A DNA stretch of 64,000 nt from Silicimonas sp963779765. GTDB taxonomy: Bacteria; Pseudomonadota; Alphaproteobacteria; Rhodobacterales; Rhodobacteraceae. Shown here piece after piece: positions 1-8,575 of this stretch. The notes under the pieces were generated by a model, which saw only the letters and a program-made list of their open reading frames with translations, did not search any database and was not told where the DNA came from. The DNA lies in assembly GCA_963779765.1 (NCBI GenBank), contig CAVZZP010000001.1, forward strand, positions 744,001 to 808,000. Reading direction: 5' to 3'. The position numbers and the translations under genes were made by a program. The first letter of the stretch is position 1. Every line of letters begins with the position of its first letter.

Positions 1-119
1 CCCGCCTCGCCGCCCGCCGCCTGTCGGACGCCACCCAGATCCCCCGCCCCGCCCCGCTCTATATCCGCCCTGCCGACGCGGCGCCCGCCTCGGACCCGCC
101 GCCCGTCATCCTGCCGTGA
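1..119 (+). CDS. tsaB: TsaB-like tRNA threonylcarbamoyladenosine biosynthesis protein, 3' end only
   Basis: Only the last 39 codons are in the window, ending in TGA at 117-119. The tail contains a PLYIRPADAAP stretch, which matches the C-terminal P-LY-R-ADA-P signature of TsaB, the partner of TsaD in making t6A37 of ANN-decoding tRNAs. The stop overlaps the GTG start of rimI by four bases (GTGA), and tsaB-rimI is a common alphaproteobacterial pair. The call rests on a short tail plus its neighbour, so it is likely but not certain. Confidence 0.7.
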   Translation, partial: RLAARRLSDATQIPRPAPLYIRPADAAPASDPPPVILP

Positions 120-574
120 CGCCTGCCGCCCTCGCCGCGATCCACGCCGCCGCGATGGAGGTGCCCGCTCCCTGGTCGGAGAAGGACTTCGCGGAGCTTC
201 TCGCCGCCCCTTCCGTCTTCCTGTCCCTACCCTTCATCGGTCCGCAAGTATCCCGGGGAGCGCGAGGGGCAGAGCCCCTCGCCTTCGCCTTGGGCAGGGT
301 CATCCTCGACGAGGCCGAACTCCTTACCATAGCCGTTCACCCTGACGTGCAACGACAGGGGTACGGCGCTGCGACCCTGGCCGCCTTCGAGGCCGCCGCC
401 CGCGGCCGCGCCGCCTCCCGAGCCTTCCTCGAAGTCGCCGCGACCAACGTCCCGGCACGCGCACTCTACGCCCGCGCCGGATGGTCCGAGGACGGTCTGC
501 GCCGTGCCTATTACCGCGCCGAGGCGGGCCGGATCGACGCCATCCTGATGAGCAAAACCCTCGGCCCTGCATGA
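116..574 (+). CDS. rimI: Ribosomal-protein-alanine N-acetyltransferase RimI-like GNAT protein
   Basis: This 152-residue GNAT protein would transfer acetyl from acetyl-CoA to a protein N-terminus, classically ribosomal protein S18. The acetyl-CoA loop VQRQGYGAA lies near residues 78-86, preceded by the LTIAVHP strand, and NVPARALYARAGW follows as in RimI. GTG at 116 is chosen because it overlaps the tsaB stop and gives a family-length protein. Residues about 42-55 (GPQVSRGARGAEPL) have no counterpart in the fold as I know it and are encoded by a perfect inverted repeat at 262-282, so a small palindromic element appears to have entered the gene in frame. Translational coupling to tsaB is likely. 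Confidence 0.85.
   Translation: MTPAALAAIHAAAMEVPAPWSEKDFAELLAAPSVFLSLPFIGPQVSRGARGAEPLAFALGRVILDEAELLTIAVHPDVQRQGYGAATLAAFEAAARGRAASRAFLEVAATNVPARALYARAGWSEDGLRRAYYRAEAGRIDAILMSKTLGPA
262..282. repeat. Perfect inverted repeat inside rimI
   Basis: GCGAGGGGC at 262-270 and GCCCCTCGC at 274-282 are exact reverse complements around the loop AGA. The element is read in frame inside rimI and adds residues between two conserved blocks. It resembles the short protein-coding palindromic elements known from Rickettsiales, but that is only an analogy. Confidence 0.7.
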
Positions 575-663
575 CCTTGCGTCGCGGCCGGGCATTTCGA
601 CCGGATGGTCAAGACTCCTATTGACGCCTTATGGGCTCTGCGGCCTTAATCCGTCATCAATAA

Positions 664-697
664 GGGCGCCGGGGGGTTCTGCCCGCTATCGGCGCCC
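664..697 (+). promoter_or_regulatory. Inverted repeat in the leader of the BMP operon
   Basis: GGGCGCCG (664-671) pairs with CGGCGCCC (690-697) across an 18-base loop. It lies 23 bases before the ATG of the substrate-binding protein gene, whose Shine-Dalgarno GGAG sits at 711-714. It could be an operator or a leader hairpin, and I see no match to a known riboswitch. A TTGACG at 621-626 is a possible -35 element. Confidence 0.35.
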
Positions 698-720
698 AGG
701 TCCGCAACTGGGAGACGACC

Positions 721-1715
721 ATGACCATCCTTCACAAATTCCTTGGCGGCGCCGCGGCGCTGGCGCTGACGACGGGCGCCGCGCTGGCCGAGCCCGCACT
801 GATCTTCGACCTGGGCGGCAAGTTCGACAAGTCGTTCAACGAAGCCGCCTTCAACGGCGCCCAGAAGTGGGCCGAAGAGACCGGCAACACCTTCCGCGAG
901 ATCGAGCTGACCTCGGAAGCGCAGCGCGAGCAGGCGCTCCGCCGCTTCGCCGAGGCCGGGTCCAACCCCGTCGTGATGACCGGCTTCGCTTTCGGATCGG
1001 TGCTGGGCGAGGTCGCCCCCGACTATCCCGACACCAACTTCGCGATCATCGACATGGTCGTCGACGCGCCGAACGTCCGTTCGGTCGTGTTCAACGAGCA
1101 TGAAGGATCCTACCTCGTCGGAATGCTGGCCGCGATGGCGTCGGAAAGCGGCACCGTCGGCTTCATCGGCGGCATGGACATTCCGCTGATCCGCAAGTTC
1201 GCCTGCGGCTATGCCCAGGGCGTCAAGGCCGTGAACCCCGACGCAACCGTCGTCGCCAACATGACCGGCACGACGCCCGCAGCGTGGAACGACCCGGTGA
1301 AGGGCGGCGAATTGACCAAGGCGCAAATCAGCCAGGGCGCGGACGTGGTCTATGCCGCGGCCGGCGGTACCGGCGTGGGCGTGCTGCAAGCCGCCGCCGA
1401 CGCCGACATCCTGTCGATCGGCGTCGACTCCAACCAGAACTACCTGCACCCGGGCAAGTCCTGACCTCGATGCTCAAGCGCGTCGACAATGCCGTGTACG
1501 AGGCCTTCTCGGAAGGTCCCGAGATGGAGACGGGCATCCAGGTTCTGGGCCTCGCCGACGACGGCGTGGGCTACGCGGTGGACGAGAACAACGCCTCGCT
1601 CATCACCGACGAGATGAAGGCGGCGGTCGAGGACGCGAAGGCCAAGATCGTCTCGGGCGAAGTCCAGGTTCACGACTACATGTCGGACGACAGCTGCCCC
1701 GCGATCGACTTCTGA
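721..1715 (+). CDS. BMP-family ABC transporter substrate-binding protein (frameshifted)
   Basis: This periplasmic binding protein of the BMP/PnrA/Med family probably captures purine nucleosides for the importer encoded just downstream. Residues 1-23 form a signal peptide ending in AALA with no lipobox Cys. The mature part opens with ALIFDLGGKFDKSFNEAAF, the family's N-terminal ligand-binding block. The frame breaks near 1458: HPGK should continue as VLTSMLKRVD, which needs one more G, and the protein resumes in the next frame to TGA at 1713-1715. Restored length is 331 residues, normal for the family. The stop overlaps the ATPase start (TGATG). A sequencing deletion is more likely than real inactivation because the rest of the operon is intact in design. 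Confidence 0.85.
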
Positions 1716-3338
1716 TGCGCGATGGCGCGGAAAATGCGGGGCGGCCGGACACGGCCGCCCCGGCCATTGAACTGAAAGGCATTTCCAAGGCCTTCGGCCC
1801 GGTCCAGGCCAACAAGGACATTTCCATCCGCGTCATGCCGGGCACGATCCACGGCATCATCGGCGAGAACGGCGCGGGCAAGTCGACCCTCATGTCGATC
1901 CTCTACGGCTTCTACAAGGCCGACGCGGGCGAGATCTTCATCCAGGGACGCAAGACCGAGATCCCCGACAGCCAGGCCGCCATCGCCGCCGGCATCGGCA
2001 TGGTCTTCCAGCACTTCAAGCTGGTCGAGAACTTCACCGTACTCGAGAATGTCGTCCTCGGCGCCGAGGAAGGCGCGCTTCTCAAGCCATCGCTGGCCAA
2101 GGCGCGCAAGCTCCTGTCCGAACTCGCCGCCGAATACGAGCTGAACGTCGATCCGGACGAGACGATCGAGGAACTGTCCGTCGGCCACCAGCAGCGCGTC
2201 GAGATCCTGAAGGCGCTTTACCGCCAGGCCGATATCCTGATCCTCGACGAACCCACCGGCGTGCTGACCCCGGCCGAGGCCGATCACCTGTTCCGCATCC
2301 TCAATGGCCTCAAGGACCAGGGCAAGACGATCATCCTGATCACCCACAAGCTGCGCGAGATCATGGAGATCACCGACACCGTCAGCGTCATGCGACGGGG
2401 CGAGATGACGGCCACGGTGAAAACGAAGGACACCTCGCCCGAGGCGCTGGCCGAACTGATGGTGGGCCGCAAGGTCCTGCTCCGCGTCGACAAGAAGCCC
2501 GCCACGCCCTACGCCCGCGTTCTCGAGGTCGAGGATTTGCGCGTCGTGGACGAGGACGGCGTCGAGCGCGTGCAAGGGCATCGACCTGCACGTCCGGGGC
2601 GGCGAAATCCTCGGCATCGCGGGGGTGGCCGGCAACGGACAGTCCGAACTGCTGCATGTCCTCGGCGGTTATGGCCGCGCGACCGGCACGGTTCGCGTCA
2701 ACGGGACCGAGATCGACCTGTCGGGCACGAAGTCCGACGGCCAGTCGCGCCGCGCGCGCGGCATTGCCCACGTCCCCGAGGACCGGCACCGCGAAGGGCT
2801 GATCCTCGACTTCTTCGCCTGGGAGAACATGGTCTTCGGCTATCACAACGCGCCGGAGTACCAGTCGTCGTCCTGGTTCATGGACAACGCCGCCATCCGC
2901 CGCATCACCCAGGAAAAGATGCAGCGCTTCGACGTGCGCCCGCCGAACCCGACGCTGGCCGCCAAGAACTTTTCGGGCGGCAACCAGCAGAAGATCGTGC
3001 TGGCGCGCGAGATCGAACGCGATCCCGAGCTTCTGCTCGTGGGCCAGCCGACGCGCGGTGTCGACATCGGCGCCATCGAGTTCATCCACCAGCAGATCAT
3101 CGCGCTGCGTGACCGGGGAAAGGCGATCCTCCTCGTTTCGGTCGAACTGGACGAGATCATGTCGATGTCGGACCGCATCGCGGTCATGTTCGACGGCCGC
3201 ATCATGGGCGAGCGCCTGCCGGCCGAGACAGACGAACGAGAGCTTGGCATGCTGATGGCGGGGATCACTGACACGGGCCGAGCGCCGGTCCAGAGACCGC
3301 CAAGCGGCCTTGTGAACGAGAACGGAACGCGGCCATGA
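1715..3338 (+). CDS. ABC transporter ATP-binding protein, nucleoside/sugar type, two domains (frameshifted)
   Basis: This is the double ATPase of a CUT2/nucleoside-type importer. Domain 1 has Walker A GENGAGKST at residues 50-58, signature LSVGHQQ at 154-160 and Walker B ILILDEP near 174-180. Domain 2 has a degenerate Walker A (GVAGNGQSE), signature FSGGNQQ and LLVGQPTRGVD, the asymmetric pattern usual for RbsA/NupA-like proteins. A one-base insertion at about 2571-2573 (GTGCAAGGG where GTCAAGGGC is expected) splits the frame between the domains. Restored length is 540 residues. ATG 1715 overlaps the stop of the binding-protein gene. With the two permeases this forms a complete BMP-type purine nucleoside importer, although the substrate is inferred. 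Confidence 0.88.
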
Positions 3339-3366
3339 TGCGCTGGCGGCAGCGAGGAGCTTCGGT

Positions 3367-4521
3367 ATGGACGTGATCCCGAAGTGGGCCGACGCGATCC
3401 TCGTCCCGCTGATCTCGATCCTGATCTCCTTCGCCCTCTCCGCTCTCGTCATCCTGTCGATCGGCAAGGATCCCATCGAGGCGGTGCGGATCATGGTCAC
3501 CGGCGCCCTCGGGTCGTCCTATGGCTGGGGCTACACGCTCTATTACGCGACCAACTTCATCTTCACCGGCCTCTGCGTCGCCGTCGCCTTCCATGCCCGG
3601 ATGTTCAACATCGGCGGCGAAGGACAGGCGGCGCTCGGCGGCCTCGGCGTGGCGCTGGTGTGCCTCTCGGTCGACTGGCCGCACTGGCTGGTCGCCCTGC
3701 CCGTGGCGCTGATCGCGGGCGCGCTGTTCGGGGCGGCCTGGGCCTTCATCCCGGCCTACCTCCAGGCCAAGCGGGGCAGCCATATCGTCATCACGACGAT
3801 CATGTTCAATTTCATCGCCGCCTCGCTTCTGACCTACATGCTGGTCGAGCACCTGAGACCTGCGGGCGCGATGGACCCTGCCACCGCCAAGTTCCCCGCT
3901 GGCACGCACCTGCCGTCGCTCGCCGATGCGCTTGGGCTCGTCGGCATCCCGTTCTCGCAGGCCGCACCCGCGAACATCACTTTCTTCATCGCCCTCCTCG
4001 CCTGCTTTCTCGTGTGGCTGCTGATCTGGCGCACGCGCCTTGGATACGAAATCCGGGCCTACGGCCATTCCGAGCCCGCCGCCCGCTATGCCGGCATTTC
4101 GCCCACCAAGATCATCGTCGTCTCCATGATGATCTCGGGCGCGCTTGCCGGGTGCATGGCGGTGAACAACGTCATGGGCGAGGCCGAAAGGCTGGTCCTG
4201 AACTCGGTGGAAGGCGCGGGCTTCATCGGCATTGCGGTGGCCCTGATGGGTCGGTCGCATCCCTTGGGCGTTCTGCTGGCGGCGCTCCTCTTCGGGTTCC
4301 TCTACCAGGGCGGGGCCGAGCTGTCGCTCTGGGCCAACATCCAGCGCGAGCTGATCGTGGTGATCCAGGCGCTGGTGATCCTGTTCACGGGCGCCCTCGA
4401 CAACATGGTGCGGATGCCGATCGAGGCGATGTTCCTGAACTTCCGCCGCAAGGCGCCGGCCGAGGCGACCACCGCGCCCAAGCCCGACGCGAAGTCGGCG
4501 CAGGGAGGGCACGGCGCGTGA
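3367..4521 (+). CDS. ABC transporter permease 1, BMP/nucleoside type
   Basis: A 384-residue multi-spanning inner-membrane permease of the BPD_transp_2 family (NupP/YufP-like). It has about eight to nine hydrophobic segments, the cytoplasmic motif AFHARMFNIGGEGQAALGG near residues 74-92, and the EAA-like region AYGHSEPAARYAGIS. The C-terminal tail is rich in Ala, Pro and Lys. ATG 3367 is preceded by GAGGAG at proper spacing, and the ATGATG at 3335 is out of frame. It ends by overlapping a GTG start of the LysE gene (GTGA). It pairs with the second permease at 5149 to form the channel. Confidence 0.9.
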   Translation: MDVIPKWADAILVPLISILISFALSALVILSIGKDPIEAVRIMVTGALGSSYGWGYTLYYATNFIFTGLCVAVAFHARMFNIGGEGQAALGGLGVALVCLSVDWPHWLVALPVALIAGALFGAAWAFIPAYLQAKRGSHIVITTIMFNFIAASLLTYMLVEHLRPAGAMDPATAKFPAGTHLPSLADALGLVGIPFSQAAPANITFFIALLACFLVWLLIWRTRLGYEIRAYGHSEPAARYAGISPTKIIVVSMMISGALAGCMAVNNVMGEAERLVLNSVEGAGFIGIAVALMGRSHPLGVLLAALLFGFLYQGGAELSLWANIQRELIVVIQALVILFTGALDNMVRMPIEAMFLNFRRKAPAEATTAPKPDAKSAQGGHGA

Positions 4522-5144
4522 TAGGGGAATGGCTGCCGAACCTTCTGACCGGATGGGGCGTCCAGCTTCTGGGGGTGCTGTCGCCCGGTCCGGGCGTGGC
4601 GCTGATCCTGACGGTCGCGACGACGCGCGGACGCGCACCTGCCCTTGCCACCTGCCTTGGCATCGCCACGGGCGCGGTCTTTCTCGCACTGATCGCCGTC
4701 CTGGGTCTTGCGGCGCTTCTCGCCGACATCGCCTGGGCCATGACGGCGGTGCGCTTTGCCGGGGCCGCTTTCCTTCTTTGGCTGGCGTGGAAGTCCTTCG
4801 GACGCATGATGACGCCGGGAGAGTTGCCTGCTGCGAAGGGCACGACGCGCGCGGGCAATTCGGCGGCGGCGGGCTTTACCATGCAGATGACCAATCCCAA
4901 GGCGATCCTCTACTGGATCGCGGCGGCGGCCGTGGCGGGGCTGCAAACAGCGCCCCTGCCGATCCTCGCGCTGTTCCTTGCGGGCGCGTTCGTCAACTCC
5001 TTCGCCGGACACGGGGCCTGGGCGGTCGCGCTGTCCTCGCGGCCGTTCCTGTCCCTCTACACCGGCGCGCGCCGCTGGATCGAGGGCGTGCTCGGCGTGT
5101 TCTTCGCCTTCGCCGCCTTCAAGCTCGCCACGGCCCGGGAGTGA
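4518..5144 (+). CDS. LysE/RhtB-family amino-acid exporter
   Basis: This 208-residue protein has the LysE hallmark LSPGPGVALIL near residues 17-27, five to six membrane segments and the MTNPKAILYW motif near residues 117-126. The family exports amino acids or related small molecules with proton exchange. It starts at GTG 4518 within the stop of the first permease and is followed four bases later by the second permease, so it is buried inside an importer operon. That position is unusual and suggests export of a product of the imported compound, or simply a gene insertion. The substrate cannot be told from sequence. Confidence 0.85.
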   Translation: MIGEWLPNLLTGWGVQLLGVLSPGPGVALILTVATTRGRAPALATCLGIATGAVFLALIAVLGLAALLADIAWAMTAVRFAGAAFLLWLAWKSFGRMMTPGELPAAKGTTRAGNSAAAGFTMQMTNPKAILYWIAAAAVAGLQTAPLPILALFLAGAFVNSFAGHGAWAVALSSRPFLSLYTGARRWIEGVLGVFFAFAAFKLATARE

Positions 5145-5148
5145 CGCC

Positions 5149-6117
5149 TTGGACTACCTGACGCTCCTCCAGATCCTCGACACCACCGTCCGGCTCGCGA
5201 CGCCGCTTCTCTTCGCCTGCCTCGCAGGCCTCGTGTCCGAGCGCGCGGGCATCTTCGACATCGGGCTCGAGGGCAAGCTTCTGATGTCGGCCTTCTTCTC
5301 GGCCGCCGTCGCCGCGACCACGGGTTCGGTCTGGGCCGGACTTGCCGCAGGCGTCGGCGCGTCGCTGGTCCTGTCGGCGATCCACGGCCTTGCCTCGATC
5401 ACATTCCGGGGCAACCAGCTGATCTCGGGCGTCGCCATCAACTTCCTCGCGTCCGGCCTGACCGTCCTCATCGCGCAGGACTGGTTCGGACAGGGCGGGC
5501 GCACGCCGTCGCTGACGGGCGACGCGCGGTTCAACGAGATCACCCTGCCCTTCGCACAGTCGGTGTCGGGCGTGCCCTACGTCGGCCAGGGATACGCCGA
5601 ATTGATCTCCGGCCACTCTCTTCTGGTCTACGTCGGGTTGCTGACCGTGCCGCTGATCTGGTGGATGCTCTACCGCACGCGCTTCGGCCTGCGGCTTCGT
5701 GCCGTGGGCGAGAACCCGGCGGCGGTCGACACAGCGGGCGTGTCGGTCCTGCGCCTGCGCTATACGGCGGTCGCCATCGCCGGCGTCCTCTGCGGCCTCG
5801 GCGGGGTCTACCTCGCCACCGGCCTGCAAGCGGGCTTCGTCAAGGAGATGTCCTCGGGCCGGGGCTACATCGCTCTGGCAGCCCTCATCTTCGCCAAGTG
5901 GCGGCCGTGGTGGGCGCTTTTCTCCTGCCTTCTCTTCGGATTCTTCCAGGCCCTGTCGTTCCGTCCCGACGTGGTCGAGAGGGTGGCGCAAGTCGATGTG
6001 CCGGGCCAGCTTCTGGATGCCCTGCCCTATATCCTGACCGTCGTGATCCTCGCCGGTTTCGTAGGCAAGGCGATCCCTCCCCGTGCGGGCGGCGAGCCCT
6101 ATGTGAAGGAACGCTGA
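5149..6117 (+). CDS. ABC transporter permease 2, BMP/nucleoside type
   Basis: The second BPD_transp_2 permease of the importer, 322 residues with about eight to nine hydrophobic segments. The diagnostic region GLVSERAGIFDIGLEGKLLM lies near residues 26-45 and parallels FNIGGEGQ in permease 1. RLRAVGENPAAVDTAGVSV is the coupling region. The start is taken as TTG 5149 because MDYLTLLQILDTTVRLATPLL is the usual beginning in this family and GGGAGTGA precedes it; no ATG or GTG fits as well. It follows the LysE gene by four bases. Confidence 0.87.
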   Translation: MDYLTLLQILDTTVRLATPLLFACLAGLVSERAGIFDIGLEGKLLMSAFFSAAVAATTGSVWAGLAAGVGASLVLSAIHGLASITFRGNQLISGVAINFLASGLTVLIAQDWFGQGGRTPSLTGDARFNEITLPFAQSVSGVPYVGQGYAELISGHSLLVYVGLLTVPLIWWMLYRTRFGLRLRAVGENPAAVDTAGVSVLRLRYTAVAIAGVLCGLGGVYLATGLQAGFVKEMSSGRGYIALAALIFAKWRPWWALFSCLLFGFFQALSFRPDVVERVAQVDVPGQLLDALPYILTVVILAGFVGKAIPPRAGGEPYVKER

Positions 6118-6171
6118 CCCCACCTGTCGCGAGCCCTTGAAAGCGCACGGCGACGGGGCGTAAGGGAGACC

Positions 6172-7089
6172 ATGCAGATTTACCTCCCCATCGCCGAGGT
6201 CTCGGTCAACGCCTTCCTTCTCCTGGGACTGGGCGGCATGGTCGGGGTTCTCTCGGGGATGTTCGGCGTGGGGGGCGGCTTCCTTCTGACGCCCCTTCTG
6301 TTCTTCATCGGCATCCCGCCCGCGGTCGCCGTGGCCACGGGCGCGAACCAGATCGTCGCCGCCTCGATCTCGGGCGTGCTGGCGCACCTGAAGCGGCGGA
6401 CCGTCGATCTGAGGATGGGCAGCGTCCTTCTGGTCGGCGGCCTTGCGGGAGCGCTTCTCGGCGTACAGATCTTCAACGTGCTCAGGGCGCGGGGCCAGGT
6501 CGACCTGCTGGTGCAACTTTCCTATGTCGTCTTTCTGGGCATCATCGGCGCGCTCATGTTCGTCGAAAGCCTCAATGCCATCCGCAAGTCGCGCGCCGGC
6601 CGCGCCGCACCGACCCGCCGCAAGCACGGATGGGTCCATGCGATGCCGTTCAAGATGCAGTTCCGCGCGTCGCGGCTTTACATCTCGGTCATCCCGCCGC
6701 TGATGGTCGGCTTCCTCGTGGGGATCCTCGCGGCGGTCATGGGCGTGGGCGGCGGATTCGTGATGGTCCCGGCCATGATCTATATCCTTCACATGCCGAC
6801 CAAGGTCGTCATCGGCACCTCGCTCTTTCAGATCATCTTCGTCACGGCCTTCACCACGCTCCTGCACGCGACCACCAACTACACCGTGGACATCGTCCTT
6901 GCCGTGCTTCTCCTCGTCGGCGGAGTCCTCGGTGCGCAGGTCGGCACGCAGATCGGCGCCCGGATGAAGGCCGAGCAGTTGCGCGTTCTTCTCGCCCTGC
7001 TGGTCCTCGCCGTCTGCGGCAAACTGGCGCTCGACCTCCTGCTGGAACCCTCCGAGCTTTACAGCCTCGGCACCGGGAAGTCGCACTGA
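6172..7089 (+). CDS. Sulfite exporter TauE/SafE-family permease
   Basis: A 305-residue membrane protein with the internal duplication typical of TauE/SafE. Each half carries a Gly-rich block: GMFGVGGGFLLTPLL near residues 29-43 and AAVMGVGGGFVMVPAM near residues 185-200. The family moves sulfonates, sulfite or related anions. It stands 54 bases after the ABC operon with its own GGGAG site before ATG 6172. Its stop overlaps the next gene's start (TGATG), and this TauE-TIGR02186 pair recurs in Rhodobacteraceae, which suggests joint function. The substrate is unknown. Confidence 0.88.
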   Translation: MQIYLPIAEVSVNAFLLLGLGGMVGVLSGMFGVGGGFLLTPLLFFIGIPPAVAVATGANQIVAASISGVLAHLKRRTVDLRMGSVLLVGGLAGALLGVQIFNVLRARGQVDLLVQLSYVVFLGIIGALMFVESLNAIRKSRAGRAAPTRRKHGWVHAMPFKMQFRASRLYISVIPPLMVGFLVGILAAVMGVGGGFVMVPAMIYILHMPTKVVIGTSLFQIIFVTAFTTLLHATTNYTVDIVLAVLLLVGGVLGAQVGTQIGARMKAEQLRVLLALLVLAVCGKLALDLLLEPSELYSLGTGKSH

Positions 7090-7841
7090 TGCGCGTCATC
7101 CTCCTTGCCCTCTTCCTTCTCGCCAGCCTGCCCGCGCGGGCCGAGGAGGTGGTGGCCGGCCTCAGCCAAAGCCGCATCCAGATCTCGACGAACTTCGACG
7201 GGTCCGAGATCCTGATCTTCGGTGCGGTGAAACGCGAAGCGGCGATCGTGCAGGACCCGCCGCTTCAGGTGCTCATCACCGTATCGGGGCCGTCCGAGCC
7301 CCTGACGGTGCGGCGGAAGGAACGGCGCTTCGGCATCTGGGTCAACACCGACACGGTCGAGGTGGACGCGGCCCCCAGCTTCTATTCCGTCTCGACGTCG
7401 GGCACGTGGTCCGAAACGATCAAGGACGTCGAGGATCTGCGCCACCGCATCTCGACCCACCGTGCGATCCGCTCGGTCGGTGCGACGATCCCCGGCACCC
7501 GCGACTTTACCGAGGCGCTGATCCGCGTTCGTACCAGTGAGGCGCTCTACCAGACGAACATCGGTGCCGTCACCTTCGACGAAGACACGCTGTTCTCGAC
7601 CAGCATCCAGCTTCCGGCGAACCTGCACGAAGGCCAGTACGTCGCGCGGTTCTACCTGACGCGCGGCGGTTTCGTCGTCGACACGCATACCGCCGCGATC
7701 GAAGTCCACAAGGTCGGGCTGGAACGCTGGCTGTTCCACCTGTCGCGGGAACAGCCACTGGTTTACGGCCTGATGTCTTTGGCCATCGCCATCTTCGCGG
7801 GCTGGGCGGCCTCCGCCGCCTTCCGCGCGTTCCGAAGCTAG
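7089..7841 (+). CDS. TIGR02186-family membrane-anchored periplasmic protein
   Basis: A 250-residue protein with an N-terminal signal peptide (cleavage after LPARA), a beta-rich middle region starting VVAGLSQSRIQISTNFDGSEI, and one C-terminal membrane segment (YGLMSLAIAIFAGWAASAAF). The match is to the alphaproteobacterial TIGR02186 family, whose function is unknown. Start and stop context with the upstream permease implies co-translation, so it may be a periplasmic partner of that transporter. Its stop TAG shares the four-base CTAG with the stop of the convergent SDR gene. Confidence 0.85.
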   Translation: MRVILLALFLLASLPARAEEVVAGLSQSRIQISTNFDGSEILIFGAVKREAAIVQDPPLQVLITVSGPSEPLTVRRKERRFGIWVNTDTVEVDAAPSFYSVSTSGTWSETIKDVEDLRHRISTHRAIRSVGATIPGTRDFTEALIRVRTSEALYQTNIGAVTFDEDTLFSTSIQLPANLHEGQYVARFYLTRGGFVVDTHTAAIEVHKVGLERWLFHLSREQPLVYGLMSLAIAIFAGWAASAAFRAFRS

Positions 7842-8575
7842 CCGCGCCCGACGAAGGGCATCTTGCTGGCCATGATCGTGACGAACTGCACGTTCGTCTC
7901 AAGCGGCAGGCGGCACATCGACAGCACCGTCTCGGCGACATGACGCGCGTCCATCGTCGGCTCGGGCTTCATGCTGCCATCCGCCTGCGGCCGCCCCGAA
8001 GCCATGTCCTGCGTCATGTCGGTCAGCGCGTTGCCGATGTCGATCTGCCCGCAGGCGATGTCGAACTCGCGCCCGTCAAGCGAAAGGCTCTTCGTCAGGC
8101 CCGTGATGGCGTGCTTGGTCGTCGTATAGGGCACAGAGTGCCAGCGCGGCGAATGCGCCGAGATCGAGCCGTTGTTGACGATCCGCCCGCCCTGCGGCGA
8201 TTGCCGCCGCATCTGCCGGAAAGCGGCGCGGGCGCAGTTGAACATGCCGTTCAGGTTCACGCCGACGACGGCATTCCAGGTCTCGTCGTCGATCTCGTCG
8301 ATGCTGACGGCCTTGCTGCCGCGTCCCGCGTTGTTGAAGATCGCGTCGATCCGTCCGGCCTTCTCGACGAACTGCGCGAAGGCCGCATCGACCGCGGCGC
8401 TGTCGGCGACGTCGGCCACCAGCGGCACGGCGTTGTCGCGTCCCTTGCAGAAGGCTTCCAGCTTCTCGGCGCTGCGGGCAAGGACGCCGACTGTCCAACC
8501 GGCCTCGAGGAAAACCTCGGCCGTGGTCTTGCCGATGCCCTGGCTTGCGCCCGTGATGATGATGGTTCCGCTCAT
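7838..8575 (-). CDS. SDR-family NAD(P)-dependent oxidoreductase
   Basis: A 245-residue classical short-chain dehydrogenase. The cofactor motif TGASQGIG is at residues 8-15, NNAGRG near 87-92, and the catalytic tetrad appears as NNGSIS and YTTTK (Ser, Tyr and Lys present). The substrate is not predictable. It starts at ATG 8575, overlapping the helicase stop by ATGA, so the two are co-transcribed. It converges on the TIGR02186 gene with the shared CTAG stop. Confidence 0.88.
   Translation of the reverse strand: MSGTIIITGASQGIGKTTAEVFLEAGWTVGVLARSAEKLEAFCKGRDNAVPLVADVADSAAVDAAFAQFVEKAGRIDAIFNNAGRGSKAVSIDEIDDETWNAVVGVNLNGMFNCARAAFRQMRRQSPQGGRIVNNGSISAHSPRWHSVPYTTTKHAITGLTKSLSLDGREFDIACGQIDIGNALTDMTQDMASGRPQADGSMKPEPTMDARHVAETVLSMCRLPLETNVQFVTIMASKMPFVGRG

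Noticed and set aside
575..720. Purine riboswitch before the nucleoside-importer operon
   Set aside because: The leader has a GC-rich inverted repeat but none of the conserved pyrimidine-rich loops of purine riboswitches.
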